Below, in pieces: positions 34,401 to 37,655 of a DNA stretch of 54,286 bases. Each line of letters starts with the position of its first letter. Within the stretch, counting starts at the first letter, position 1. The DNA is from Cryptomeria japonica (taxonomy: Eukaryota; Streptophyta; Pinopsida; Cupressales; Cupressaceae), in contig NC_081412.1 in NCBI RefSeq assembly GCF_030272615.1, positions 481,628,872-481,683,157 on the forward strand, given 5' to 3'. Position numbers and translations under genes: made by a program. The notes under the pieces were generated by a model. That model searched no databases. It was not told where the DNA came from and was given only the letters and a program-made list of their open reading frames with translations.

Positions 34401-36483
34401 AATCCTTAGATCACCCCCGAATTGACTTAAAACCCTCTGTAGTTGATGATGCTGGGATTGGGATGTTGGTGGCAGGTCAAGTACTCTGATTTCTCTCCTA
34501 TTTTGCCTTCAGATCTCTCAGTTTCTGGGTTTAATCTGCCCTCAAAATCTTGATGATGATGTGTGTTGACCTAAGTCTGGGACCAAACCCTCTTTCACAG
34601 CAAAGAGTGCCAAGTCTGATCATTAATTTGTGTCTTTTTTACTACCTCTTGCTGCTCTGGGCCTGGAGAAAGGCACTTGATTGATGCAGGAAATGGTAAA
34701 AGACTAGGACTGAGAATAGGGTTTTCGTCCTACCTCAGGAAATTCACCCAAAAATAGGGATTTTTGTCCCTGTTGAGCAGATTGCAATTTGTAATAATCA
34801 AAAAATGTCCCAAGCGCCCTCCAAATGGTGCCTTCATCTCCCTTTATACTAACCTGTATGGTGGTTTAAGATGGACCCAAAACTAGGCGCCAGATTTAGA
34901 TTTCAATATTTTATTTTATTTATTTTTAATAATTTATTTATTGTTATTTTTATTATATTAAAATGTTGGGGTGTTTAAAAAACACCTTTTTGGAGCTGCT
35001 TAGCCGACCCAGCTATAGAGGGAATATGACATGGTTCCTCTCTTTTCATGTCCAATTGTGATTGGTTTTAGCCAGTTCGACTAATGTTGTAGCATAAAAA
35101 ACATATCTGCTAATACCAAGCAATCTGTGCTTCGCATTAAACTTAATATCCATTTCAGGCCTCCCTTGCATGAATTTTGCTGGTTGGGAATTCTTCATTT
35201 TTTTCACAGTTCTATTTTTATGACAATAACTTCTCATCTGTTCTCTGTTGCCATCATCGCTAAACTGGAAAGCTGAAAAGACAAGCTCCACAACAAATGA
35301 ATGATAGATGGCAAAATGTCGATCCCTCCAAACAACCGTCCAGTTGCTGCAGCTTTGTGTTCTGTATGCAAGAAGATATGTCATAGGTGGAGATATATGA
35401 ACTGAAACGTACTAGACAATGAATATTCTCCATTTAATTCAGAAAATATATTGCCACCAGTTTTTCAGTTAAATCAATCAAGCACAAAGCCAAATTTTCT
35501 CCAAACTGCATCCATTAATTAAAACATTTTGTATGGTATAATGAATCGCGGCTTTGTTTATCTATAAGAAAGTTGCACGCTTGAGTTTACCTGTGTATTA
35601 CAAGAAATGAACAAAAAAAATCTTGATCACTCTGTATCTGCCTTCAATATGGAGAAAATACTCAATTCAGAGTGAAGGTAGCCCATAAAACCCTTAAAGT
35701 TTCTCTCCTTTTTGTGATTGCAGACATGAATCCCTTACAGTTAGACCTGAAAATGTACATGCTACTAACAAAAGAGTTTATTCAAAGGTCAGGTTTGGCA
35801 AAATACACCCCATAACAGGGCTCCCCAGTTGATTAGCCTTAGCATTCAAGAAAAAATCAATTAACTGTCTGCAATTCTAATGAATGATTAAGTAAGCATT
35901 ACTACCATGATGAAAGCCAGATTCCAATTAAATGCATATATTGCTGAAACAAATCAATTATAAGTCTTTAAATTCAGATACAAATCAAGAATGCAAAAAT
36001 TATACCTCAATTCTTGACATGCCATCCCCAAGGAAGGCACAAGCATTCTTTACATGAGCAATGAAGTAAGTATCACATAATCCGCATTGACTGCAATAAT
36101 TTACTTATATCAATTTTCTGCTATAAATTGATTTTTTATCTTGGTTTTAAATATGAATATAGATACAAGAAAGTAATAAGGCAGAACCTGCAATGGTCTT
36201 TGGCGGGATAAACGCCGCCAGGGGAGATGGGCTTCGACCTCCTCCTCCAATCCTCCCTCAATTGAGTCTCTGCCATAGCCATAAAAAAAAGCAATAATAA
36301 CCGCGTAATTTTCTCTCATCAAATGATATTAATGCTGTGCAGTTTGAATCCACCTGTGAGCTTCACATAAACTTTGAGAAATTGTAAAAAGAAAGAACCT
36401 TTTCCAGAGGAGCATCGCACTTGCAGCGGGGTGGAAAGAGATTTGAAGTTGGAGAAGCCGTGCGTGCATACTGAGATCGCCAT
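1332..36483 (-). CDS. HCAR: 7-hydroxymethyl chlorophyll a reductase, chloroplastic (5' ten exons; 3' end outside window)
   Basis: The product is inferred to reduce 7-hydroxymethyl chlorophyll a to chlorophyll a with reduced ferredoxin, the last step from chlorophyll b to a, in plastids; the family binds FAD and [4Fe-4S] clusters (established for plant HCAR). Seen: ten exons with GT/AG borders whose phases all agree, giving 783 coding bases with no stop. Residues 1-28 ([10 protein letters not shown]..., rich in Ser/Thr, few acidic) resemble a transit peptide. Then come [10 protein letters not shown], a cysteine cluster [85 protein letters not shown] and [10 protein letters not shown]. The known Arabidopsis protein is about 460 residues, so about 200 remain downstream of 1332. 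Introns of 19,898, 7,335 and 5,692 bp hold most of the transposons in the window. Identification rests on recalled family sequence; no search was run. Confidence 0.93.
1761..1823 (-). CDS. HCAR: HCAR exon 9
   Basis: Encodes [20 protein letters not shown] and the following Cys. The acceptor is CTCAATTGCAG and the donor TTGTG/GTATGC. The exon is 63 bp with entry phase 1 and exit phase 1. Confidence 0.92.
1922..1973 (-). CDS. HCAR: HCAR exon 8
   Basis: Encodes [17 protein letters not shown], including the FCGVGCQ cysteine motif typical of the FrhB family. The acceptor is ATTTGTAG and the donor CAAG/GTAGCT. It is separated from exon 7 by a 5.7-kb intron that carries the two unrecognised plus-strand genes. 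Confidence 0.93.
1974..2604. other. HCAR intron 7, proximal part, no gene seen
   Basis: Unique-looking intron DNA. I see no ORF with recognisable content and no element ends. It runs into the 43-bp tandem array that begins at 2605. Confidence 0.5.
2605..2910. repeat. Degenerate tandem array, period about 43 bp, eight units
   Basis: The motif TTGGCGATTTTT, or a variant of it, starts at 2605, 2649, 2689, 2734, 2777, 2820, 2861 and 2902, with spacings of 40-45 bp. Units continue with A/T-rich sequence containing GGAAAAATTATTT. It ends about 600 bp before the ORF at 3528. Confidence 0.75.
3047..3112 (+). repeat. Intron repeat module, divergent copy
   Basis: Contains CCGTTCGATGATCGTAGATC followed by AATGACTGAAG and TATTTCGG. 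It aligns with modules at 6366-6445 and 6594-6640 (CCGTTGGATGAGCACGGATC, AACGACTTAAGG, TATTTCAGG). Shared position near the paralogous ORFs suggests the duplication carried upstream DNA, or that both sit in copies of one element. Confidence 0.45.
3387..3398 (+). promoter_or_regulatory. Possible TATA box for the ORF at 3528
   Basis: CTATTTATAGAC lies 130 bp upstream of the ATG, a plausible distance for a plant core promoter with a short leader. Only the match and spacing support it. Confidence 0.35.
3528..4088 (+). CDS. Unrecognised intronless gene, paralogue A (186 aa)
   Basis: I do not recognise the family. Seen: an intact 186-codon ORF from ATG with no introns, inside HCAR intron 7 and antisense to HCAR. 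It aligns over most of its length with the ORF at 5321 and the broken copy at 45638. Shared features are an FLG-x3-D-x2-L-x-S block (residues about 18-30), a second block with [18 protein letters not shown] and [13 protein letters not shown] (residues about 43-95), and a C-terminal basic/aromatic block with [14 protein letters not shown] (about 150-165). No signal peptide, membrane segment or zinc motif is visible; it looks soluble and helical. Codon use and lack of stops, while neighbouring relics are full of stops, argue for constraint or recent origin. It could be a domesticated retroelement ORF or a lineage-specific gene. Confidence 0.6.
   Translation: MDTPIHLRSIYAEDQRAFLGSVRDSTLQSICKEVGMFTNEAVRMVLEREFLRNKNRYRVNTNVTTRYLASRLDLGEDKVDMLLLLRKVFKEDFLGDNVTIVVFAEVGVGIPWANELAKLLLPDQTVARQPFLLNLNAEQLTHHRKWARIGRDFLRKWFLLDDFPDYNWLEEFSQLIMSKEFYIEGR
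4089..4928. other. Spacer between the two paralogous ORFs
   Basis: A/T-rich DNA with no recognisable gene. The first 150 bp may be the 3' UTR of the ORF at 3528. No clear poly(A) or LINE-type tail is visible here, in contrast to the other two copies. Confidence 0.4.
4929..5060 (+). repeat. Repeat module with ACGTGTCATTGAACACCGA
   Basis: ACGTGTCATTGAACACCGA, then GACGATGAAGTG, GCGTTTGGGTGGCA, CCTATGTATAATGGGACCCA and ACTGACAACGGATA. The same succession of blocks occurs at 6466-6592, and part of it at 6337-6370. It lies 260 bp upstream of the ORF at 5321 and may include its promoter. Confidence 0.65.
5321..5914 (+). CDS. Unrecognised intronless gene, paralogue B (197 aa)
   Basis: I do not recognise the family. 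Seen: an intact ORF whose first ATG is at 5321; a second in-frame ATG at 5339 (MEANFSF) matches the start of the broken copy at 45638 (MEAMFSL), so 5339 may be the true start, giving 191 aa. Blocks shared with the ORF at 3528 are [13 protein letters not shown] (about residue 24), [16 protein letters not shown] and [13 protein letters not shown], and a C-terminal segment with [11 protein letters not shown] that matches IGWDSLKFF of the broken copy. It has no introns, sits in HCAR intron 7 antisense to HCAR, and is flanked on both sides by related repeat modules. Its downstream DNA ends in TTATCGATCAAAAAAAA, like a LINE tail. Soluble and helical in appearance; function unknown. Confidence 0.6.
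   Translation: MGFLSSMEANFSFHTDKKLVPFLGRFTDRRLKSLFLFKDERLYESVKMLLGEEIVHVGHRYKTNMEAYSLIVAWGFQFEDEVDKVKNALRVVIDSNYLLNLDSVCARVVPKVGIVPEAGVAGPVVQLPLIRWTDDDLKARCRALAWRGWQSFKMFARLMQCDEVLTVLHKSGTCRGGLRVVAETQDYPSNEATLRIL
5915..6250 (+). other. 3' region of paralogue B ending in an A-tail
   Basis: No separate gene. The stretch ends at 6190-6250 with TTTTATTTCCAAGTAATACA and then TTATCGATCAAAAAAAA. The same kind of end follows the broken copy at 45638 (TTATCGACCAAAA and (AAT)n near 46490-46520). Such ends are typical of non-LTR retrotransposition; the link is inference. Confidence 0.45.
6366..6445 (+). repeat. Repeat module downstream of paralogue B
   Basis: GACAACGGATACTGTCGTCC, GTTGGATGAGCACGGATCAA and CGACTTAAGGTGTATTTC. 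It is repeated at 6583-6640 with few changes and is related to 3047-3112. Confidence 0.65.
6466..6640 (+). repeat. Second copy of the ACGTGTCATTG module
   Basis: Repeats 4929-5060 with a full G-box core here (ACACGTGTC at about 6464) and then repeats 6366-6445. Together the blocks form an A-B / B-A-B arrangement around paralogue B. Confidence 0.65.
6780..6993. mobile_element. Possible hAT-like element end
   Basis: Inverted GGAGACGTGG motifs form a hairpin at about 6798-6868 and are followed by C- and G-rich runs. On the minus strand the segment begins CAGTGTTCCATGGGGACGCG, reading from 6993, which resembles hAT terminal repeats that start CAGTG. No partner end or 8-bp target duplication was found, so this is tentative. 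Confidence 0.35.
6994..7665. other. HCAR intron 7, distal part, no gene seen
   Basis: Between the hAT-like end and HCAR exon 7. Short open frames occur but none has recognisable content. Confidence 0.4.
7666..7744 (-). CDS. HCAR: HCAR exon 7
   Basis: Encodes [20 protein letters not shown] and TLAVVE. The acceptor is TTGTGATAG and the donor GAG/GTATTT. The first base completes the Arg codon of exon 6. The TPEE[18 protein letters not shown] segment is a family signature. Confidence 0.94.
7745..8362. other. HCAR intron 6
   Basis: 618 bp with no gene or element ends visible. Confidence 0.5.
8363..8404 (-). CDS. HCAR: HCAR exon 6 (42-bp micro-exon)
   Basis: Encodes the block (S)[13 protein letters not shown](R). 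The acceptor is CTCTGTGCAG and the donor CCAG/GTAAGT. At 42 bp it would be missed by most ab initio predictors. The first T completes the Ser codon AGT started by exon 5. Confidence 0.93.
8576..8660 (-). CDS. HCAR: HCAR exon 5
   Basis: Encodes (G)[19 protein letters not shown] and VDAVICVQ. The acceptor is GTATCTTAG and the donor CAAAG/GTATTT. Phases agree with exon 4 (ends in G of the Gly codon) and exon 6. Confidence 0.94.
8661..9894. other. HCAR intron 4, part left of the API5 pseudogene
   Basis: I see no gene, LTR or TIR. The 3' UTR of the API5 retrocopy would lie at its right end on the minus strand, but no T-run marking a poly(A) tail is visible near 9700-9890. Confidence 0.45.
9895..11455 (-). 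pseudogene. API5: Processed pseudogene of API5 (apoptosis inhibitor 5 homologue)
   Basis: Seen on the minus strand, in order: [27 protein letters not shown], then [101 protein letters not shown] and [12 protein letters not shown] near 10030. These match the plant API5/AAC11 family (about 500 aa, HEAT/ARM fold; a nuclear anti-apoptotic protein in animals) from near the N-terminus to the C-terminal tail. The copy is collinear without introns, while the parent is a many-exon gene in plants, so it is a retrocopy. It carries in-frame stops (TAA in place of Gln in LDA-x-FD at about 10857; TGA after LTSI at about 10197), several frameshifts and a deletion of roughly 40 residues near 11050. The longest intact stretch is 208 codons (10197-10823). 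It sits inside HCAR intron 4 in the same orientation as HCAR. Confidence 0.88.
11456..13035. other. HCAR intron 4, central part
   Basis: The first few hundred bases may include the 5' leader of the API5 retrocopy. Near 12320-12540 the plus strand reads like a decayed coding piece ([14 protein letters not shown], later [20 protein letters not shown]) broken by stops; I cannot identify it. Nothing else is recognisable. Confidence 0.35.
13036..13245. repeat. Tandem duplication, unit about 107 bp
   Basis: TTTTTGCATTTCTGAGAAAA begins at about 13042 and again at about 13149. Both are followed by TTGTAAGAATCATTTTGA, then TATAGCATTGCC and TCATCAATTG. The second copy has a longer A-run and one small insertion. 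Confidence 0.8.
13598..15516. mobile_element. Solo LTR, 1,919 bp
   Basis: The segment starts TGTGATGTCCCC and ends GGGGGCATTACA, an imperfect inverted repeat of LTR type (TG...CA). It is flanked on both sides by TCTTG (13593-13597 and 15517-15521), a 5-bp target-site duplication. There is no second LTR, primer binding site or coding region, so recombination between the two LTRs of a former element is the simplest explanation. It lies in HCAR intron 4, 480 bp from exon 4. Confidence 0.85.
15996..16107 (-). CDS. HCAR: HCAR exon 4
   Basis: Encodes [32 protein letters not shown] and IEPVE plus the first base of a Gly codon. The acceptor is CCCTGGCAG and the donor GGAAG/GTAGTA. It is flanked by introns of 19.9 kb upstream and 7.3 kb downstream. 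Confidence 0.94.
16108..17213. other. HCAR intron 3 next to exon 4
   Basis: No gene seen. A 15-bp direct duplication (GGTTTGCTCCTGAAT) occurs at about 17118-17147. The stretch ends with ATGCA, the target duplication of the Ty3-type element. Confidence 0.5.
17214..17531 (+). repeat. 5' LTR of the Ty3-type element
   Basis: 318 bp, TG...CA. Differs from the 3' LTR at 17221, 17266, 17339 and 17423; three of the four are CG/CA changes. Confidence 0.95.
17534..17546 (+). promoter_or_regulatory. Primer binding site
   Basis: TGGCGCTGCTGCC starts two bases after the 5' LTR. It resembles the TGGCGCCGTTGCC site used by several plant Ty3 lineages, with two substitutions. Confidence 0.65.
17591..17952 (+). 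pseudogene. Small ORF upstream of gag (ORF0), frameshifted
   Basis: From ATG at 17591 the frame reads [20 protein letters not shown] and continues to about 17710. A shift to the +2 frame then gives [18 protein letters not shown] and a helical, Gln/Glu/Arg-rich stretch ([18 protein letters not shown]) to a TGA at 17952. The total is about 120 residues. The second half looks like a coiled coil. I do not know a counterpart in standard plant Ty3 elements. It could be the decayed N-terminal part of gag rather than a separate gene. Confidence 0.45.
18073..20973 (+). pseudogene. gag-protease polyprotein of the Ty3-type element, two in-frame stops
   Basis: One reading frame of 967 codons starts at ATG 18073 and ends at TAG 20971, broken by TGA at 18169 and TAG at 19621. 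Domains in order: a capsid-like Retrotrans_gag region ([12 protein letters not shown] near 18690 to about 19140), a charged linker, two zinc knuckles (CTEC-x4-H-x4-C near 19339; CEIC-x4-H-x4-C near 19399), a Gly/Asn-rich linker, two more knuckles (CRAC-x4-H-x4-C and CRWC-x4-H-x4-C, about 19661-19770), a region with SAPQV repeats, and an aspartic protease ([12 protein letters not shown] near 20308, then AILGRAWL near 20524) with an acidic tail. The DGG in place of D-S/T-G is known in some plant Ty3 proteases. The TGA fits CGA to TGA and the TAG fits CAG to TAG, both expected from cytosine deamination. No polymerase follows. Confidence 0.85.
20974..21291 (+). pseudogene. Integrase C-terminal remnant fused to a short tail
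   Basis: In the gag-protease frame, just after its stop, the segment [20 protein letters not shown] followed by IENRL matches the conserved integrase end of plant Ty3 elements, and [10 protein letters not shown] matches the last residues of pol. The about 150 residues normally between these two motifs are missing, as are all of reverse transcriptase and RNase H before them. This reads as two internal deletions that kept the pol terminus. The frame stays open to TGA at 21289 through a Gly/Arg/Glu-rich segment. Confidence 0.7.
21337..21660. repeat. Cluster of CCGTACGG palindromes and hairpins
   Basis: Three hairpins of about 32 bp at 21337-21368, 21391-21423 and 21493-21523 share the form ACCGTACGGTCG, an 8-9 base loop (TACGACAG), CGACCGTACGGT. 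They are separated by A-rich runs. From 21558 to about 21650 follow four or more CACCGTRCGGTG palindromes. The block is in the 3' non-coding part of the Ty3-type element. Confidence 0.85.
22291..22416. repeat. GC-rich tandem repeat, GGGGCGCTGCCCC units
   Basis: Four units of about 24-27 bp (22291-22317, 22341-22364, 22365-22390, 22391-22414). Each has a self-complementary GGGGC-x3-GCCCC core followed by TCGACCCCG or CAGGACCCC. It strongly contrasts with the surrounding base composition. Confidence 0.8.
22655..23075 (+). pseudogene. Decayed 3' ORF with coiled-coil character
   Basis: One frame reads [20 protein letters not shown] near 22697-22756, then [33 protein letters not shown] and [17 protein letters not shown], with stops at four or more places (for example TAG near 22760, TGA near 22810, TAG near 22907). 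The heptad-like Leu/Ala/Glu/Arg pattern suggests a coiled coil. It sits between the repeats and the 3' LTR, where some plant Ty3 lineages carry extra ORFs. Function unknown. Confidence 0.45.
23153..23163 (+). promoter_or_regulatory. Polypurine tract
   Basis: GGGGGGGATGA directly precedes the 3' LTR, the expected site for plus-strand priming. Confidence 0.7.
23164..23481 (+). repeat. 3' LTR of the Ty3-type element
   Basis: 318 bp, identical in length to the 5' LTR, followed by the ATGCA duplication. Confidence 0.95.
23605..23800. repeat. Short tandem repeat, unit about 49 bp
   Basis: TGTCAAAATGAATTCAAATC starts at 23621, 23670, 23719 and 23760 (the last two diverged), with GAGTGTAGTTGCAAGATACT between copies. 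It lies in front of the hAT transposase ORF, possibly subterminal repeats of that element. Confidence 0.75.
23938..24275 (+). pseudogene. hAT transposase, 5' part (BED finger start)
   Basis: ATG at 23938 opens a frame with an acidic, Ser-rich N-terminus ([20 protein letters not shown]), one TAG near 24088 before a C-rich run, then QYAKCPFDP and the start of a BED finger ([15 protein letters not shown]). The first zinc Cys expected after WK is Arg (CGC). The frame is cut by the copia element at 24276 and resumes in the same reading after 30478. Confidence 0.7.
24276..25092 (+). repeat. 5' LTR of the nested copia element
   Basis: 817 bp. It contains two perfect or near-perfect hairpins (AATATGCTATCGGG / CCCGATAGCATATT at 24455-24489; a second at about 24520-24550), an array of ACCGATTCATNATCGGGTAT motifs (about 24608-24770) and a long imperfect hairpin at 24835-24908. 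Confidence 0.95.
24835..24908. repeat. Long imperfect hairpin in the copia LTR
   Basis: Arms of about 36 bp, roughly 80% paired, with the tip at ACATGTCTAAAAGACATGT. The outer part pairs GTCACGACCAAGTG with CACTTGATCGTGGTC. The second copy is at 30216-30289 in the 3' LTR. It resembles the foldback shape of small-RNA precursors, but nothing shows processing. Confidence 0.6.
25093..25108 (+). promoter_or_regulatory. Primer binding site, tRNA-iMet
   Basis: TGGTATCAGAGCCAAG directly follows the 5' LTR, the usual Ty1/copia plant site. Confidence 0.95.
25186..29106 (+). pseudogene. gag-pol polyprotein of the nested copia element
   Basis: ATG at 25186. Domains in Ty1/copia order: gag of the UBN2 type (25186-25830); a zinc knuckle [14 protein letters not shown] (about 25898-25940) whose His is Asn; protease with [10 protein letters not shown] (about 26060); pre-integrase HHCC ([16 protein letters not shown]); integrase core with FDVCGP, TDNGGEY and [10 protein letters not shown] carrying the D-D-E residues; reverse transcriptase with YVDD at about 28165; RNase H with DSNWAG, SSTEAEY and HCDNQS, ending at TAA 29104. 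Breaks: TAG at 25831, TAG at 27058, a small deletion near 28000 that shifts the frame, TAG at 28052 in place of Trp, and a one-base shift near 28750. Otherwise nearly intact, in keeping with the low LTR divergence. Confidence 0.93.
29107..29656 (+). other. 3' non-coding region of the copia element with hairpin motifs
   Basis: Three related inverted repeats: ATATCACGTGTCTAGGTGAT at about 29429, TATATCACATGATTGGGTGA at about 29479 and CATATCATATGTATAGATGA at about 29557. The purine tract AAGAGGGAG lies at 29648-29656. Confidence 0.6.
29657..30473 (+). repeat. 3' LTR of the nested copia element
   Basis: 817 bp, same length as the 5' LTR, followed by the GGCAG duplication at 30474-30478. Confidence 0.95.
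30479..32407 (+). pseudogene. hAT transposase, remainder (BED/DUF659/hAT dimerisation)
   Basis: Continues the BED finger ([19 protein letters not shown]), then the frame is broken repeatedly. A DUF659 segment ([58 protein letters not shown]) spans 30965-31370. It is followed in another frame by [17 protein letters not shown] and the catalytic-domain tail, and by a hAT dimerisation motif ([12 protein letters not shown], then [12 protein letters not shown]) at about 32040-32150. The end reads [20 protein letters not shown] to a TGA at 32405. At least six stops or shifts show it is dead. This is a plant BED-DUF659-hAT type transposase. Terminal inverted repeats were not located. Confidence 0.85.
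32408..32815. other. Spacer after the hAT gene
   Basis: A/T-rich, then a C-rich stretch at about 32684-32740 that might belong to the hAT terminal region. No gene seen. Confidence 0.35.
32816..33370 (-). other. Unidentified coding-like stretch
   Basis: Overlapping minus-strand frames of 60-104 codons read like protein ([20 protein letters not shown], then [20 protein letters not shown], and [14 protein letters not shown]), but they are offset from each other and none has a recognisable domain. The plus strand also has open pieces. It may be a broken host or element gene; I cannot say which strand is real. Confidence 0.25.
34051..34062 (-). other. Possible primer binding site of a decayed minus-strand copia element
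   Basis: On the minus strand TGGTATCAAAGC follows GCTGCTTCAATG, close to a tRNA-iMet site. The sequence to the right (34070-34980) would then be the old LTR, but its outer end and a partner LTR were not found. Confidence 0.3.
34280..34425. repeat. Tandem duplication, unit about 79 bp
   Basis: AGGTCTGCTATAGTTTTATT, ATGCTGGTGACAGGATAAAA and TCCTTGGATCACCCCC at 34285 are repeated at 34364 as AGGTCTGCTGTAGGTTTAAT, ATGCTGGCAATGGATAAAAT and CCTTAGATCACCCCC. Confidence 0.75.
34426..36005. other. HCAR intron 3, part next to exon 3
   Basis: No gene recognised. A 112-codon minus-strand ORF (35046-35384; contains [20 protein letters not shown]) has no recognisable domain and may be chance. The rest is A/T-rich intron. 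Confidence 0.35.
36006..36090 (-). CDS. HCAR: HCAR exon 3 (cysteine cluster)
   Basis: Encodes (S)[19 protein letters not shown] and LGDGMSRIE. With the Cys and Ser from exon 2 it gives CSQCGLC, a likely iron-sulphur ligand cluster in this family. The acceptor is ATTATTGCAG and the donor ATTGAG/GTATAA. The intron that follows is 19,898 bp. Confidence 0.95.
36188..36269 (-). CDS. HCAR: HCAR exon 2
   Basis: Encodes (E)[18 protein letters not shown] and VYPAKDHC, the conserved start of the mature protein. The acceptor is GGCTATGGCAG and the donor TTGCAG/GTTCTG. A chance in-frame ATG in the preceding intron (ATGGCTATGGCAG) could tempt a gene finder to start here without the transit peptide. Confidence 0.93.
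36399..36483 (-). CDS. HCAR: HCAR exon 1 (start codon, transit peptide)
   Basis: ATG at 36483-36481 opens 28 codons ([20 protein letters not shown] and then QVRCSSGK) that are Ser/Thr/basic-rich and free of acidic residues, as expected of a plastid transit peptide. The donor is GGAAAAG/GTTCTT, and the 129-bp intron joins in phase to exon 2. Confidence 0.85.
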
Positions 36484-36560
36484 TTACAGGAAATTTGAAT
36501 GGATAGATTGATTTTTTATTTGTTTTAAATGGGAACCAAATCCAAACGAGCTCGGATTTG

Positions 36561-36570
36561 CTTTATAATT
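36561..36570 (-). promoter_or_regulatory. Possible HCAR TATA box
   Basis: AATTATAAAG on the minus strand, about 80 bp upstream of the HCAR start codon. Only the match and position support it. Confidence 0.3.
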
Positions 36571-36879
36571 CATATTATCACGAACAATTATTCCGGACTA
36601 ATTCAAATTTAATGTTTGTTAGTAAATTGATGCGTCATTTAAGAATATCACGGCTTTCATGTGCAATGGGATATGTCGAAGAGGTGTGGAAAGTCAATTA
36701 GTAGTAAATTTGGTCATTTTTTTACATAAATTTTTGTAGTATATGAGATCAATTGGTGAGATTAATTGGTAGGTCAAATTTAGAAAATAATGTTGATTGT
36801 GCAACAAAGATCTCAATGGAGAAGTGATACTTTCAAATCAACAGGTCATGTTATGTTTGCAAGGTCATGTTATGTTTGC

Positions 36880-37294
36880 AATTAGGTGAGAGGGAGAGAG
36901 GTGTAGGGGGGAGCGGGGGTGGGACGGGGGAGAAAGAGAGAAAGAGAGAGAGATAAAGAAATAAATATAGAGAAATAGATAGAAATGGAGATGAGATGAA
37001 TACGAAGATGGAGAAAAAGGAGAGAGATATGGAAGGAAAAAGAGAGAAGAGATAAGATTAGATAGATGTGGAAGCTTAAAAAATAATGAGAGAGAGAGGG
37101 GAAAATAGATATGAATATAGAGGTTTAAATGGAGGGATATAGAGAGAGGGGGGGAGAGAGACAGATGGATATATAGAGGGAGACATGTATATAGATAGAG
37201 CGGGGAGAGAAAGATAGAGGTAGAAAGAAAGATAGATTGAGAGAGGAAGATGATAAAATAGATAGAGAGATAAAGAGATGTAGAGTGAGAGATA
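36880..37294. repeat. GA-rich low-complexity tract, left part
   Basis: Irregular GAGAGATA/GAGAGG repeats on the plus strand (TC-rich in the HCAR sense), 400-810 bp upstream of the HCAR start. It continues at 42597 after the copia insertion. The open frames in it are artefacts of the missing stop codons. Confidence 0.9.
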
Positions 37295-37595
37295 TGTTGG
37301 AAGTGAAGTCCAACGGACTCCTTCATCTTGCCGCCAAAACTCTTGGCTCTTCAACTTCTCCTTGCAACCTCTTTAAGAGCTGATTGTATTTCATTTGTAG
37401 AGTGATTTTCTGGAGCTGCTTGCAGTTGTGTATGTGTATAAACCAAATTGATTATTAATCTATTGAATCCCCTGCTTCAAGTGTGGATGTAGGCAATTGC
37501 TGAACCACGATAAATCTGTGTGTCTCATTTATCTATGTTGTGTGTTTAGAATTTTGTTTTCTCTGTTGTTTTAAATTTGTTTCTTCATCCTAACA
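37295..37595 (+). repeat. 5' LTR of the second copia element
   Basis: 301 bp, TG...CA, preceded by AGATA. Confidence 0.95.
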
Positions 37596-37597
37596 AT

Positions 37598-37609
37598 TGG
37601 TATCATAGC
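37598..37609 (+). promoter_or_regulatory. Primer binding site, tRNA-iMet type
   Basis: TGGTATCATAGC two bases after the LTR; one change (G to T) from the usual TGGTATCAGAGC. Confidence 0.8.
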
Positions 37610-37655
37610 GAGGTTAGACCGTTGTTTAGATTTTGGTGCTTGAAATTCTATAATC

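Noticed and set aside
36110-36322. 70-codon minus-strand ORF overlapping HCAR exon 2
   Set aside because: Out of frame with the conserved HCAR reading; the exon phases fix the other frame.
36865-37354. Long minus-strand ORFs rich in Ser, Leu, Tyr and Ile
   Set aside because: They are translations of the GA/TC-rich tract, where stop codons are rare; no domain and several frames are open at once.
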